DNA from: Elysia marginata
Taxonomy: Eukaryota; Mollusca; Gastropoda; Plakobranchidae
Direction: 5' to 3'
DNA length: 34,869 nucleotides
NCBI GenBank assembly: GCA_019649035.1
Contig: BMAT01010806.1
Location: 97,470 to 132,338, forward strand
Positions 1 through 12,600 of this stretch are shown piece by piece. Each line of letters begins with the position of its first letter. Positions within the stretch are counted from its first letter, which is position 1. A program made the translations under genes and the position numbers. The notes under the pieces are model-generated. The model had not been told where the DNA came from, searched no databases, and saw only the letters and a program-made list of their open reading frames with translations.

Positions 1-2024
1 TGGAGAGAAAGTGTTTGTGAGTAAGAAAAAGAATGAGAGTAGGGAGGTGGTAAGATTTTAGTCTGGTCTCATTAAGACATGCAAGCCCTTCCGCCACGTC
101 ACGGCAATCTCACTTGGAAGGGTGGTCCTGAAAAGGACCGTTTGACTCTGTTTGTGACAAAACACCTTGTAGTTTACTTGAAGAACAAGTCCAATTTTGT
201 CTGTCTTGTTTTTTAGCTTCGCTGAAAATTGTCTTTTCAAATGCTCTCAGTGTTGGCATGGTGCTTTCCAAATTCCTCACTTCTAAGCGCTGAATTGATA
301 GCAACATCATGAAAGTCATCCATATCTGCTTCTTCTTCTGTTGCGCAGGCCGATAGCCCTGCTTTTGAGTAACAGTTGACAATTGTTGATGGTTTTAACT
401 CCTTCCAAGCGCCACGGGCAAGATAAAGGGCATTTAGAAGGGTTATCTTCTTCGAGATGTCAATGGCTTTCTCATCTGGGTTGGCATCAAGACTTGCAAT
501 AAATCTGTCGTTAAGTCTTGAACGGTAATGACCTTTGAAGTTTTTTATCACCCCCATATCCATAGGCTGTAGAAGCGATGTCGTGTTTGCTGGTAGGAAT
601 TTAAGAGTGATCATCTCAAGGTCATCCACAGCTGGATGGGCAGTACATTTGTCAACCAACAAAAGAACGCGTCTGTCTTGGATTTTTAGTTTGTTGTCCC
701 ACTCGTAGAGCCACTCTTTAAACAAAAAGCCTGTCATCCATGCATTGGCTGGGTTTCTATATCTGACTGGGAGTTTGCTGAGGTCTTTTGGGAAGCTCCT
801 TGGTTGTTTTGATTTTCCAATCACAAAAACTGGAAGTTTCTCCTCTCCTGTCATGTTAGCACAGAGTAGCAGCGTAATTCTTTCCATCGCTTTCTTTCCT
901 CCTGTCAACTCTGTTGATTCTGAACAGTGACCTCGGTCAGGAAATCCTCTGAAATAAAGCCCTGTCTCGTTGCAAGGTTCAAATGCGTCTAGAATTTTTA
1001 GCAGCTCGTCATCTCTCCAAGCTTGAGCGGCAGCAAAGTTTGCAGCTTGCTTCTCTCCATGCTCCTTCTTAAACGCAACACCATTTTTTTGCTTCCGTCG
1101 GTACAGCCAGCCGTTTGATGGGTTGAAAGATTCACCTTTGCTTTCTGCAAGCTCTGTAACTTTTTTCTTTAACAAATGCCCTGATAAACAGGCTCCTTGG
1201 ACAACCTTGTCGGTCATCCAATGTGCCAAAGCACCTCCAACGTGATTTTGCTCTTGGTCTCGTTTTCTCTTCTTGCCCAAAATGCTTGGGGATTGTTGCA
1301 GCTCTCTTAATGATTCCTTGCTTTGTTTTCTTCTGCCAACTTGAGACTTGGATATGTTAAATTTCTCTGCAACCTTCATCATTGTTGCCCCTGGATTTTC
1401 AAGAGCGTCCAACACTTGAAGTTTAACATCAAAAGACAAATCAACTCTCTTCTTGCAAGCCATCTTTCACATTGAGTGTTGTTCAATGATTAAAAGCTCT
1501 AGATTTTTAGCCACAATTGTACACACTTTCACTGAGTCTACTTACACGCAGAGGTCAACATTTTACAACTTTACAAAACAAACACAGAAAATAGTGCTCT
1601 TTCTTAAAAACCCACTTTGTTTGCACCATGTCCTGCGCGTGTCTACCATCTGCCAGATTACCCATTAGATCAAACACAGCTTGACCTATGTCTACCTGGA
1701 ATGAACTGACCCGTGAGACCGTCGCATGGCAGTTAGACTTCTCGACGCCCCTCCCAAGCATCTTGCTAAACGTCGCCTAAGCACAAAGCAAACATTTATG
1801 GATTACCTGTGTGCTAATTCAATAATAACACCTGAGTGATGCGCTTTCCCTATGACCGCAAATAACATGCCATCAACCCTTGATATTGACAGTCATTTAC
1901 GGATTTTTTTCCCGATTAGGCGGGTAAAATTTCCCGATTTCACGATGACTTTAGATAGAAAAAATTCCGTTCCCTGGGATTTTTCCCAATTTCACAGAAA
2001 TTCCCGATTTCGCGGGTCCGACTG
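1..2024 (-). mobile_element. pogo/Tigger-type DNA transposon, one end inside window
   Basis: The element is read on the - strand. Its 5' end is at 2024, where the terminus reads CAGTCGGACCCGCGAAATCG next to a TA at 2025-2026, the target-site dinucleotide of Tc1/mariner/pogo elements. Subterminal direct copies of AAATCGGGAA lie between about 1907 and 2010. The transposase frame ends at 237, and the remaining 236 bases contain no matching inverted terminus, so the 3' end is left of the window. Because SFSWAP N-terminal exons are not found between here and 3495, the element probably sits antisense in an SFSWAP intron. Confidence 0.8.
237..1463 (-). CDS. pogo/Tigger (CENP-B-like) transposase, first catalytic Asp replaced
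   Basis: The single 408-codon frame starts at ATG (1461-1463) and stops at TGA (237-239). Residues 1-55 form a psq/CENP-B N-terminal helix-turn-helix (KVAEKFNISKSQVGRRKQ); about 75-130 a second CENPB-type HTH (LLKKKVTELAESKG, SNGWLYRRKQ); about 155-350 a DDE_1 catalytic core. The core has RGFPDRG, GGKKAMERITLLLCANMTG, LPVFVIGKSK, then LLLVDKCTAHP with the second Asp and LLQPMDMGVIKNFK with the third. At the first catalytic site families normally read DETG; here it is NETG. The frame is otherwise unbroken. This transposase would cut and paste its own element; the Asn suggests an inactive enzyme kept open by chance, recent loss, or retained DNA-binding use. The C-terminus is shorter than many Tigger proteins. 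Confidence 0.88.
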   Translation of the reverse strand: MACKKRVDLSFDVKLQVLDALENPGATMMKVAEKFNISKSQVGRRKQSKESLRELQQSPSILGKKRKRDQEQNHVGGALAHWMTDKVVQGACLSGHLLKKKVTELAESKGESFNPSNGWLYRRKQKNGVAFKKEHGEKQAANFAAAQAWRDDELLKILDAFEPCNETGLYFRGFPDRGHCSESTELTGGKKAMERITLLLCANMTGEEKLPVFVIGKSKQPRSFPKDLSKLPVRYRNPANAWMTGFLFKEWLYEWDNKLKIQDRRVLLLVDKCTAHPAVDDLEMITLKFLPANTTSLLQPMDMGVIKNFKGHYRSRLNDRFIASLDANPDEKAIDISKKITLLNALYLARGAWKELKPSTIVNCYSKAGLSACATEEEADMDDFHDVAINSALRSEEFGKHHANTESI

Positions 2025-2236
2025 TACAATGATTTTGCCACTCGTGTTGATGATGAGGATGATGATAAAATGTGAGGTGTTGATGAGCTGGTTGCAGGAG
2101 AAGCATTAAAATGATTCTGGCAGGCGATGATAAAGATGAGCTGAATAGTTTATCAACTCAGTCATATTATAGTAGAGTGAAGGATATTGAAGCCTAAAAC
2201 TACGTAGGCCTACATTTATCATGAATTCAAATATTT

Positions 2237-2283
2237 ATCTCTCTCTGTCTCTCTATCTATCTATCTATCTATCTCTCTCTCCC
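2237..2283. repeat. (CT)n/(TATC)n microsatellite
   Basis: CT dinucleotides flank a run of TATC tetranucleotides (about 2252-2273), followed by C-rich sequence. Confidence 0.85.
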
Positions 2284-2989
2284 CCACCCCCTCAAAAACT
2301 CACACTCTCAGCAGTATAATATGACTAGATCTAGATCTCTTGTATATAAGCGGATCTCCGTTAGAAGCCCAATTTTGATATGATTAGTTATTTGAGTTCA
2401 TCAATACGGTACTCGCATGAAGTACATGTAGCATCTACATTGTATCAAATCTTAGCATTTAATGGAAAATGCATCAAATTTCTTGCCATTTTCGGTGATT
2501 TGACCCAGATCCCTTGGTCTTCCTTCTTGTTAAAGTGGTTCTTGGTCCGTTTAGCACAAAAAGCGCAAAACTTCGAGATGCGTTACGGCCCTTGCCATTT
2601 CCAAGAAATTCCCCGTGCATCTGGTAACGGACTTTCATTCATTACTGCTCACTTGTAAACCTATAATTTTTGCATACTCTTCCCCTACCCACTACGCGTC
2701 AGCGACACTCTGCATCGATCGATAAAAACGCTTGTGTGGGAATACATAGAAGACACTCAAAACTGTAGACTTTAGATCTATTCGTTACCGCTATATCTAT
2801 CAGTAACAACTCTCACTGCATTCATACGTGAAACTTAACTCACCGCGGGTCTAGCCGACAGACAATAGGTCAAGGCCAGAGCTAATGATCAGGGCACAAG
2901 ACACGGCGCGAGATCACCGTAATTTATGTAATTACCGGTATATTTTATTTTCAAGAAAATAAGACAAGGGCACAGCAAAAATTGCCGCG

Positions 2990-3077
2990 GTTGACCCTCT
3001 CATTTTGAGGGCATTACTTCAAATTGCAAGGGCACCACAGCAAAATGCCGCGGTGCCGCGGTCTATTTCAAGCCCTG
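2990..3077 (-). mobile_element. hAT-like terminal region, one end only
   Basis: Read on the - strand, the terminus is CAGGGCTTGAAAT, the start typical of hAT elements. Inside it lie repeated CCGCGG-containing subterminal motifs (at about 2983, 3043 and 3056) and two related GGGCAC..CAGC..GCCGCGG units. The flank is TATATATA (3078-3085). A partner terminus and an 8-bp target duplication were not found, so the left limit is uncertain. Confidence 0.45.
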
Positions 3078-3494
3078 TATATATATTTTTTGCCTTTGTT
3101 TAAGAACAGAAAAGCAGAATGGAGTTTTGTAAAATGTTCCTGTTATTGCAAATGATACTAGGAGGACTATTGCTAAGGCTTTACAAGTTATGAACTGATT
3201 TTGTGATTTTGTATTAATTGGTGCCAGAGTTCTTATCACAAGATAAACGAATTCAAAAGTATACAGCTTCATTTTTAAAAGAAGTTGTAAAAACTGTGTT
3301 CATGCAAGGCTTTTGAAAAATTAAACTCAAAGAATTTTTGGATGAAACTTCAAAAATTGAAAATGTGAGAATAATTTGCAAGTTAGGTGCCCTAAGTTTT
3401 TGTAAATGCATTTAATATACAAATATAATATATGTGCAAAAATTACTGTAACATTGAGCCATAGATATAAAATTTTACTTCTGATACATTTCAG

Positions 3495-3602
3495 AAGAGG
3501 AATGGAAACGCTACTATCTATCTTTGCAAGAAGGCTACCAATCAGTGGGATTTGGTTACGACCAGCCTGCTGGTGATGCTATGCAATGGCAAGTAACGAC
3601 AG
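3495..3602 (+). CDS. SFSWAP: SFSWAP exon a (first in window)
   Basis: The acceptor is TTTCAG ending at 3494 and the donor is GTAAGC at 3603. Two leading bases complete a Glu codon from an exon outside the window. It encodes a Glu/Tyr-rich segment, EEWKRYYLSLQEG, then YQSVGFGYD, matching the region before SURP1 in the animal family (human EEEYKRLSEAL...AVGFTYG). Confidence 0.9.
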
Positions 3603-6600
3603 GTAAGCTAATAGGTCCACATTTTTCAAATAAGCAGACTTTATCTAAACTTTATCGGTCAGTCTCTACCATTGGCTGTGACAAGTATGCCTTAAATTCC
3701 AACTTCATAGATAGCAATTCTTTGAAAACTTTACCATGTGTTTTGAAATTCAACGCCAACCAAGACCTTCTTTCTTGGTTGTTCTAAATTAAGGAACATT
3801 TAATGTTAAGCCTTTGATTATTAACAAGTGTTATTTGCAGAAGAATTATGTCTCCTCAATTAATTATGTGTTTTTGTGATTTCAGAACAAGTTGCAGTTG
3901 CTGATCAAAAGCCATACATACCTCCAGAAGAATTGCAAGTTCCAAAAGATATGCAAATTGTGAGTCAAAATGTTGTGCTGCAGTCTGACCCGCATAATAG
4001 GGTAATTTGTGGCGAAGGCTTTTTTCACTGATTAACCAGGTTTTCCTGATTCTCCAGGCATCAAGGGAAACAAAAATCATTGTGTTGAGGCACAGGTGCG
4101 ACGAAACACACAGAAGAATTCAGAGAGAAAGATACATGATGTATGCTAAATTGAAACTTTCATTATTGTTACTCCTGGAATCTTAAAGTGCTTACGGCAT
4201 TTTTAATTTATAATCAATTTGTTAGAAAAATGACTTCAAGATTTAAGGAACTCTTTTATGGTTACTCACTGGCTGTCCTAGCTAATTATGAGCCTAAACT
4301 CTACAACAATCTCACAAGACAAACAAAAGTCACACTCTTTTCTGTTGAAATCGTCATAATTTTTACACCATGTTTAGCGGTTATCCCACAATCTACCAGA
4401 TTTCCTGTTTGAGCAAATATTAGCTGTATCAATAATCACCTGGGATGAACTTGACCTTGAAATCCACAGTAGGATAGGACTAGGTAGACTTCCTGGGTCC
4501 TAAAAACCACCAATTAAAGCCAGAAATCTGGTTCATGAGATGGATTGTCAATGGTGTGTTTTGGTTTAGGTGTATATGATGTTGTGGTTCACATTTAATC
4601 AATTATGATGAACTAAAAGTGTTGCTGCTGTTGAAGACATTAGTTTAAATATAAGATAAATTTGAGATGGTTGTGACATTGTATTAGCTTGAGAGGAGGA
4701 TAAAAGTATTGGAAGGTTGAGTTTGCCTTGATAATATTATTCCTCTATTAAAATTTCGGCACTAAAAACTTTTCTGTAAAGAGAAAAACTTATGTAGGGC
4801 GGTAGTTAATGTTGCTATAAAAGGTAACGGTTGTGTCAAATGCTAATGCCTTTAGATCTCTAAGAGAAAAATACGAAAACGTGTATGACATTTGAGTTAT
4901 TATTATTAATAATTTATGTGAACCTTTGTGTCAAATGGCGATCCCGATGCCCATAGATATCTAGGTTGATTAGAAAACATTTTACGATCAAACTTTTCAC
5001 ATCTGCCTAGACCATTCAATGTTTACTAGGCCATCAAACTGCAAGCCTCTAGGCTAAGCCTGGACCATTCATTGTTTACTAGGCCATCAAACCGCAAGCC
5101 TCTAGGCTAAGCCTAAGAAATGGGTTATCAGATTAACAAAGTTTATGGTGCGCTTTCACTCAAAAACTGTTTTACACCCATTAAGTTGTATGGTTAAATA
5201 TTTACTTGGAATGTTGTGTAGACTCAACTTAAATTTATATTTTTATATATTGCATAAAGTTTTGAAGTGACGATATAACTTTAAAGAACACCCCCAATAT
5301 CAACAATCAAAATGCATAGCTAGAGCCCTATCTTAAACTTCTTACTTAAGATTCAATCAGATCAGCCCCTGGTGATTACAAGCCCAGCCCAGATCTGCTA
5401 CCGACCTTTACCCAAGGCCGACTGCAAACTGGCTGTCAAGCACTATGCATGTCATGGTGGGTTTTTTTTAGTAAGATAGGAAAAATATTTCCGGCTCTTT
5501 TGCAAAACTTCTAAAGCTATTTCCAAATTTCAGCCACATCGATTGAGAAACTATGCTGTATTAATTCATATTACATACAATTCACCTCTATATTGAGCGT
5601 CCAGTCAAAACAATGGCCGATTTTCAGCTCTCCAAACGCAGGAGATTGGCATAGCTATTTTTTTAATATGACAATTTGGTTACAACTGTCTCCTTTTTGT
5701 TATTTAGAATTTGGAGAATATGAAGGCCATTTGTTTGAGCCTCTCATCATGAGATTTTGCATTTGATTGTCTATTATAGTAATTTATTAAATCTCCTATA
5801 TATATTTTTTTACAATCACCTGCAGCCACAAGATCAGAAGCAGAATGCTCGCATAGAAAAAACAGCAAGCTTCATCGCTCAGCATGGAATCCAGATGGAG
5901 ATTATGCTCAAGACAAAGCAAGCAGGGAACAGTCAATTTGACTTTCTTTCGTTTGAGAACGAATTAAATGCCTACTACAAACACATGGTCAGCATGATAA
6001 AATCTGGCAAGTACAAGCCAGTCCAAAGAGAAGAAGAAGAAGATGCAAACAGTGGTGAGTGGATAGAAAAAAAAAAATCAAGAAGCGTTAACTATTAAGA
6101 TGTTTTATAAGTGAAACACAAGAAGACAAGACTTTTTTTTTTTATTATTATTATTAGTCATTTTTCATCGATAATTTTACCAACAATTTTTTTTTGGCAA
6201 ACTGGCTTGGCAAAACACTTACGGAAATTTTTACTTTAGATCGTATCGTTTTTCCTATCAGGCTGTGTAACCACAGGTATTTCTTGTAATTTAAACAGGT
6301 CGTCGGTCTACTTAAATTGTTTCCTTTTTTTTCTCACACTTTTAACCCATTCAAACTCTGATAGGAATTAGGAATGAAGTGTCTGAATTTTATGGTTTTC
6401 ATTTCTCTTTAACCACCTGACTGTATGGAGTACTTACACCATACATGCTGTTGCTCACTGGTTCTATGGGCAGTGTACATAAGCTGTACGTACTTGATAA
6501 AATAAGTTTTGTCTTTTCTATTTAAAACCAATACTCACTTTTAGTGGACAGCAAGTACAATTTTTTAATGGCTTCTTTTTCAAGTAAAAAAAAAAAAAAA

Positions 6601-9600
6601 AAGATATTTTGAGGTGAACAAAGCCCTAGCAAGACAAATTTGTTTGAGCACACTCAATCATGGGACCTTATTTCATACCTATTACATGAAACAATTATTT
6701 GTGTTTCAATGCTTTTGTTCATTTTTAAAAATTTTATTTTATCAACAGAGAGCCACAATGATAATTACCTTCATCCCTCATTGTCATCAACATCATCACT
6801 GCCGCCTCCACCCCCACCGGTAGGTCACTTCACTGAGTCATGAATAATATTCCAGATCACATCTTTTGGAAATTTTGCGAACCCTATCAGACAAAGACGC
6901 TTGGAAAAAAAATTTTAGTGTTTTTTTTAAGGAATTGAAAGTAAATCCATGAATTTTTAGGACATTATTGTGATCGGAATTGTGAGGAATCTGTATAATT
7001 GAGTTATGAATGTTCTTACTAATGCTCTTAAAATATTTTTCTCTGTGCAATAGAGTTCTATAGACCTAGTTAGAGCCTCCTTGTCATAAATTGTATAAAG
7101 AGTCAGACCCCATATTGCTAGAAGTCAGGATTGAAAATGCCATCTTTAATTAAGGCCCCTCTAAGATTTGCTGATTGTAAGGTTTTAAAAAGCAGTATCA
7201 CAAGTGTAAATGTTTATTTGATCACTGGTATTTTTATCCCTACATTTTTGTGTGATTCCATGCCTTTCTGGTAGGATTATTTTTTCTTGTTCTGCTCATT
7301 GTTTTTAAAAGATATTCTATCTTTTCAAGCATCACAAATTGAGCCTGTGTTGAGGCAGGAGATATAGTTTGATATTTTATTGCCTTAAATTTTACTCATG
7401 GAGATTTATAAATTAGTAAAATATAGCTTTCATTATACTAAGTTGTCTATTAGGCAAAAAATATCATTAAATTTCTACCTTTCGGGTGACAGCAAAAGTT
7501 GAATACACACAGACCCAAAACTTTTTCTTTCTTTTGAAATAAAAAGTATCATTGTCCTTATTTAAAATACTATTCACTTCACTTGTGGGTTAACCCTTGT
7601 CTTTTGTTTTATAACATGTATTCGAATTCTTTTTTTCTTCTGCAGCCTAGTAAACCTATTGAACTGCCAAAAGTCTCAATCCATGATACGCCATATGGAG
7701 CTCTCATCAATTCTATAAGAAAGCACACTGAAAAGTATGGAAAATTGTATATTTTTGTTAAATTTTTAAAGTATACTTATAAGTCAAAGTGTTGTTGATG
7801 GCACTTATGCCTTTGTCTGGGAACAAAGTTAGGTCATCATTTTTAATTTGTATAGACACCTAAATTTACAGCTGTGGTGCTCAATAGATGCTACAGCAAA
7901 GCAGGGTTCCCAGCATATTCAGAAATTTTCCCTTTTTTCTGGTCCTGAAGAGACTGGGAACTGTATGAGATATGAGCTAAACCAGGAAAAATATTGGAAC
8001 TTTTTGCTGATCTGTTGTGCCCAAACTTTGAAACAGCAACAAATAGGATTGTCAAAATAAGCAAAGACTACTCATTTTGGTACCCCTCACTACTGAAACT
8101 GAAGCTAAAACTCACCAAAGTGTTTTGAGTCTCTCACAGCCTTCATATCTTCCCCTTTCTTGTTTCTTTTCCCTTTTTGACTGCTACCTCTCTCATTCTC
8201 ACATGTACTTCCCCCCCCCTCTTCTTTCTCAAACTCCCTGCCCCTTCCTCTTCACAATTTTTTTTAAAAGCCAGACACCTTTCTCACTCTCTCACACACA
8301 AAATTACTCTTTCTCCCTGTCTCTGACTCTTTCTCTCAATCGCCCCTTTTCTTGATGTTCCTGCTTCCTCTCTACCTACGTAGTTTATGCCTGTAGCTCC
8401 CTTTTTGCCACTGTGGAAAGCTATCTTTTTTTTCTTATTCAGCTCCACACTCACTCTCTCACTACCTTCTCTTCCCCCCCTTTTTTGTTTGATATCGTAA
8501 CCTGACAGTGAAACGGAGACTTGCAAAATGAGGTATAATTATGTAGAAGTGGTGGTGTGGAGTTTGGGTTTTGAACAGTGCTACATAGTACATGTTACTC
8601 AATTTTGTGCCTGACATTCTGTCATTGACACTTGTGGGCAGTGCATAGGGATGCACATTTTTACAATCACATGTTTACAATAAGGCAACTGCACAGGAAT
8701 GTCTCTGCTATCAGAAACAGAGTGTGGCCTTTTTATGCTAGTAATTTTCTGGAGGTAGAGATGCAGAAGCCATCAATCTGCATTTAAGGGTGCCTATGCA
8801 GTCATTTTATTGTTTGTATAAATGGCCCCATGTCATTTTCTTTTACATTCACGCCTACATGTATAAATATTTATGATCTGAAATTTGTGAATCACGGCGC
8901 TATATAGATAGAATGCATGGTAAGGCCAGTCAAATTTAGATCTAGTCCATTATACATTTGGATGTATTATGATTATATTTTAAGTTATTTAAATGACTAG
9001 GTAGCCTAATTGTAAATTATCTTTCACAAGGTGAGGTTGAAACTCTTTCTAACAACTTTTATTAGAGGCTTTATTTGGGCTTTTTTGTTAAACTTCTAGA
9101 TGTATTTTAAAAGTCCTTGTAAAAAGGCCTTGAAAACTCTAACTGATTTGGCATTATTTTGCTTAGTATCTAACCTGAACCTTAGTACAACCGAAAAAAA
9201 TGATTTACAGTAGAATCCCTGTAAACCGAAAGGCAGTAAACCGAAAAATACGATGATCCGCAAAGAAATCAAAAGATTTTACAAGTCTCTTCTTTGTCTT
9301 TGTAACCATTCATGCGATAAACCGAAATGCTTCTAAGCGGGACGGACTTTAAAGCGAAACAATCTGAAGCGTCCACTCCCTCTCTCTCTCTCTTTCTTTT
9401 TGTTTTTCCATCACTTCTTTCACTTGGGGAAGGGGAAGAACACTCCCGAGCCCTTGCCGGAAGATTGATTTAAAGCTAGATCTATCTAGATCTACAGTCT
9501 GTGGGGCATAGATCTACCATCAGTGAAAAGGGGATGGAGGAGCAAGGAGCCCGAGTGAGAAAGAGAGGGGGAGGGGGAGGCCTAGTCTGGCTTGTGCTCA

Positions 9601-12600
9601 GGTGGCATGTCTGCAAGTGTGTGTGTGGGCTCGCTTTGTCTGTGGTACTGAAACTGATTGACAGTGCCAGTGATGTAACGCGACTCGGTCATCGAGATTG
9701 GATCTTTTCTTACTGATGCATTGATGGGCCCCACATGTAGAGTGTGAGAGGCGTCGAGCTTGGCCAATCAAATTTACCGAGGCTTTGTAACCTCCCTCTA
9801 AGTCTAAATGGAGACAACTGTGCGTGCCAGGTGCCTACAACACACCGTCACTGCGTCACACTGTCGCTGTCAGTCAGCGCAGTTAGACCTGTGATTACTG
9901 ATTGAGATTTTGCCTTGCGATACTCATTTTTATAATCTCTTGTCTTAGTCTCAAGTGTGGGCTCCGTCAATATTCTGACAAGGTTCAGGTTAACCTTGAT
10001 TGTCTGCAGGAAATTAGCGAAAATAATATTGATGGAAGAGAAAAGTGGAAAGAAAAAACGGATGAAGAATTAATCTTTATCGGGCAGTGGGAGTAAATTC
10101 CCCTTTGTAACTGACGGAAAATGAGCCACTGAGCATGGGCAAATAAACAATATCCGTATTGCCTTACAGACCGTCTACAATCTTATGCTAGTCTTTTGTT
10201 GACTTGAAGCTCAGTGAGTGACGGAATTATATACCGATGTTTAAGGTGTTTTCAATAGAAAACCTTCACAATCAACAGACTTTTAATCTTCACATTTGAT
10301 AGAATATTTAGTTCCAGGTCGAGTTTTTAATTTTTGTTGATCGAAATGGTCGTCAGGTTGTTAAAGAACTTGAGAAGAGTGTTCTATTTCTAATGCGAAA
10401 ACTGAAGAAAACGACTATAACAGTGACTTCCTTTGGATTACATTCGCATGCTGTCAGGGGCAGGTGTGGCATGTTACATTTCATGGGGGGAAAAAGGCTG
10501 TGTACGGCAGTACTGGAAAGGGAAGAATTTCCACACAGTGGTGCAGCCCTAGCTAAGCTAAAATAAGTAAAAATTTCATGGTAATCAATTCTTAATTTTT
10601 TTTCTCGAAATAAAGTGTCCTATGCAGTAAAATGCACTATTTTTAATCATAATAGTCAACACTGACGAAATGGAGAATAAGGAGCCTCACGGGAGTAGAT
10701 CTAATTTGTAACTCAAATAAGTAGTGACACCCCAGTGAGTAAATTCCACACCTAAGAAAGAAATTTGGTAAAAACGGGTATCATCCCCTTCATTTTGTCG
10801 GTCTTGCTAGGATTATCCTGAAATTTGTTCCATGTTAATGCAAAGAACAAGCAATAGAAAAACTTGAAATTCGAAAGGCTTGTAGCAATGGATGGGGTCC
10901 AAAGAAAAGTTCAGGCAATTTTGTCTTGCCAAGGTGGCATCTCTGTGTCTGACTGTACATTAACAAATACAAAGTCAAGAAATAGATTTTTAAAAGCAGT
11001 CTTTAAATTAAGTTTTGTTTGAGATATGTAATCAGTGGTCAAATTTGGCATGCATGTTTTGTTAAAAACCTTTCGTAAACAAAACTACCTGCTTCAACAC
11101 TGGTTCTTGCTTTGAATTATTTGTTAGGTGAACCAACTAAGTTCTACTGATACAAGAATATTTTGAAAAATTAATATCCATGCTTGTCTGTGAAACAAAA
11201 AGGCGTTTACTTTATGTATGATAATATAATGAGGTGATGTAATTTTATGTTAAAAAGATATGGTCGTATAAAATAATTACAATTGTTGTGATTATCTTGT
11301 AACATAATAATTTGTTGTTTTTTAATGATTATGAGCAGGGCAAAGCCAAAGAAACTTGAAACAAGCAATATAGCAGAAGAAACCCCGACAGCTGCGCCAT
11401 TGTCATACCACTACGACTCCCTAGACAACTTCCAGGCTTCAACTGCTGGGTCACTGCCAGGAAACAAATATTCTAATAACCCTCCACCTCCAGGCACTGA
11501 ACCAGTGACTCTACCAATGGTTAGCTCTCTAGATGGGCCAACTTTTGTAAAAGAACTTTATGGTCCCCAAACAAACCCACAAGATGGAGAAGATGTGTCT
11601 GAAACTAAATCTCGAAGGCGGAAAAAGAAGAAGAGGCGGTCGTCAAGCACTGACAGTTCCTCCTCTTCATCATCCTCGTCTAATTCCTCTAGATCGAGAT
11701 CACCAAAAAAGAAAAGGTTTGAACAAAATGATGCCTTTTTTTCTCCTTCTGAATATGTGGTTTTGTAGTCTTGAATTTTTTTCTGTGTGTTCCAGAACAA
11801 TGATTTATTTTAAAATTGATGGAAAGTAAAGCAGTTTAAAGGTTATTATTTTTCTTATAATATTGTCAATGTTAAGCCTGCAGTGACTGTTGAGGATAAT
11901 TCAAATAAGTATCACCTATATACTAACAGCAGTCAATGGTTGCTGCCCCAATTCTTGTCACAGCCTGACATTGCTCCTGTCAGCTTCTGTGCACCTCTTC
12001 ACTCAAGAGACAGGCTACTGTCCCCATTTATGTACCATGAGCAATAGATCGATGGCCTTCTGTTGCTTTGTTTTGCTTTCCTTCTCCTTTATCTTGGAGT
12101 GCTTTTGTCATCAGATTTGTTTTTGTGTTCTGTTTGAAGGACCCAAGTAGTTAAGTTTCCTTCTATTGATTTTTACAGCAATTCTGGCTTTAGAATCTTT
12201 CAATGACACTTAAGTTTGTTCACTGGTTATTAAATTGTTGAGGCTTGTAATTTTCCACTTTTGAGCTCTGTTAGTGTAATAAGCAGATTGAAAACTTATT
12301 TTCATTTGTTTTGGTTCCTCATGGGCTGGGGATTTACAGTCTCTGAAGTGAAATATCAATGTAGAAGTTTGATATTATAAGAGTCATAATTGAATGTCTT
12401 TAAGGGGTCTAAATCTGTGTAGCCTACTGCCAAACCAACCTGGTAGATAATTAAAAAAAAATGAAATGAGATCTAAGCTCCCAATTATAATATGTGCATT
12501 GCTGTTCTTACCTTATTGTTTTAGCTATAACCAATATGAACTGAATTTTTTTTCAGGGATGACAAATTTCAGGTTTTTCAGGTCATTTTATCCATTTATT

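Larger units (their letters stand above)
2027..3494 (+). other. SFSWAP: Presumed SFSWAP intron sequence with repeats
   Basis: No exon was found here. The stretch holds a TATC/CT microsatellite (2237-2283), an AGATCTAGATCT run (2327-2338) and a hAT-like terminus at about 2990-3077. The 92-codon frame at 2380-2658 resembles no protein I know and lacks codon-like conservation. Confidence 0.6.
7735..11338 (+). other. SFSWAP: Large SFSWAP intron with several repeat fragments
   Basis: This 3.6-kb intron holds a pyrimidine-rich repeat (8228-8375), a repeat shared with 16918-17120 (8622-8820), a Tigger-like terminus at 9208, clustered AGATCT sites (9478-9515) and a GC-richer block (9520-9890). The frame at 9902-10096 begins with TTG, not ATG, and is not called. 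Confidence 0.7.

Noticed and set aside
2380..2658. 92-codon frame as a missing SFSWAP 5' exon
   Set aside because: Its translation shows no similarity to the SWAP N-terminal region and has no matching splice sites.
5005..5110. CRISPR-like or satellite array
   Set aside because: There are only two adjacent copies without spacers; it is a simple tandem duplication in an animal intron.
8077..8526. Ser/Leu/Pro-rich frames in both directions
   Set aside because: They are a by-product of a pyrimidine-rich repeat.
9520..9890. Internal SFSWAP promoter in the GC-richer intron block with a CCAAT box
   Set aside because: A CCAAT sequence and some CpG are present, but no exon with an initiation codon follows; evidence is too thin.
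9902..10096. 64-codon frame with a hydrophobic, signal-peptide-like start
   Set aside because: It begins with TTG, not ATG, lies inside an SFSWAP intron and has no splice or homology support.
11558..11829. Antisense and alternate-frame acidic/basic frames
   Set aside because: They are shadows of exon 11339-11716.
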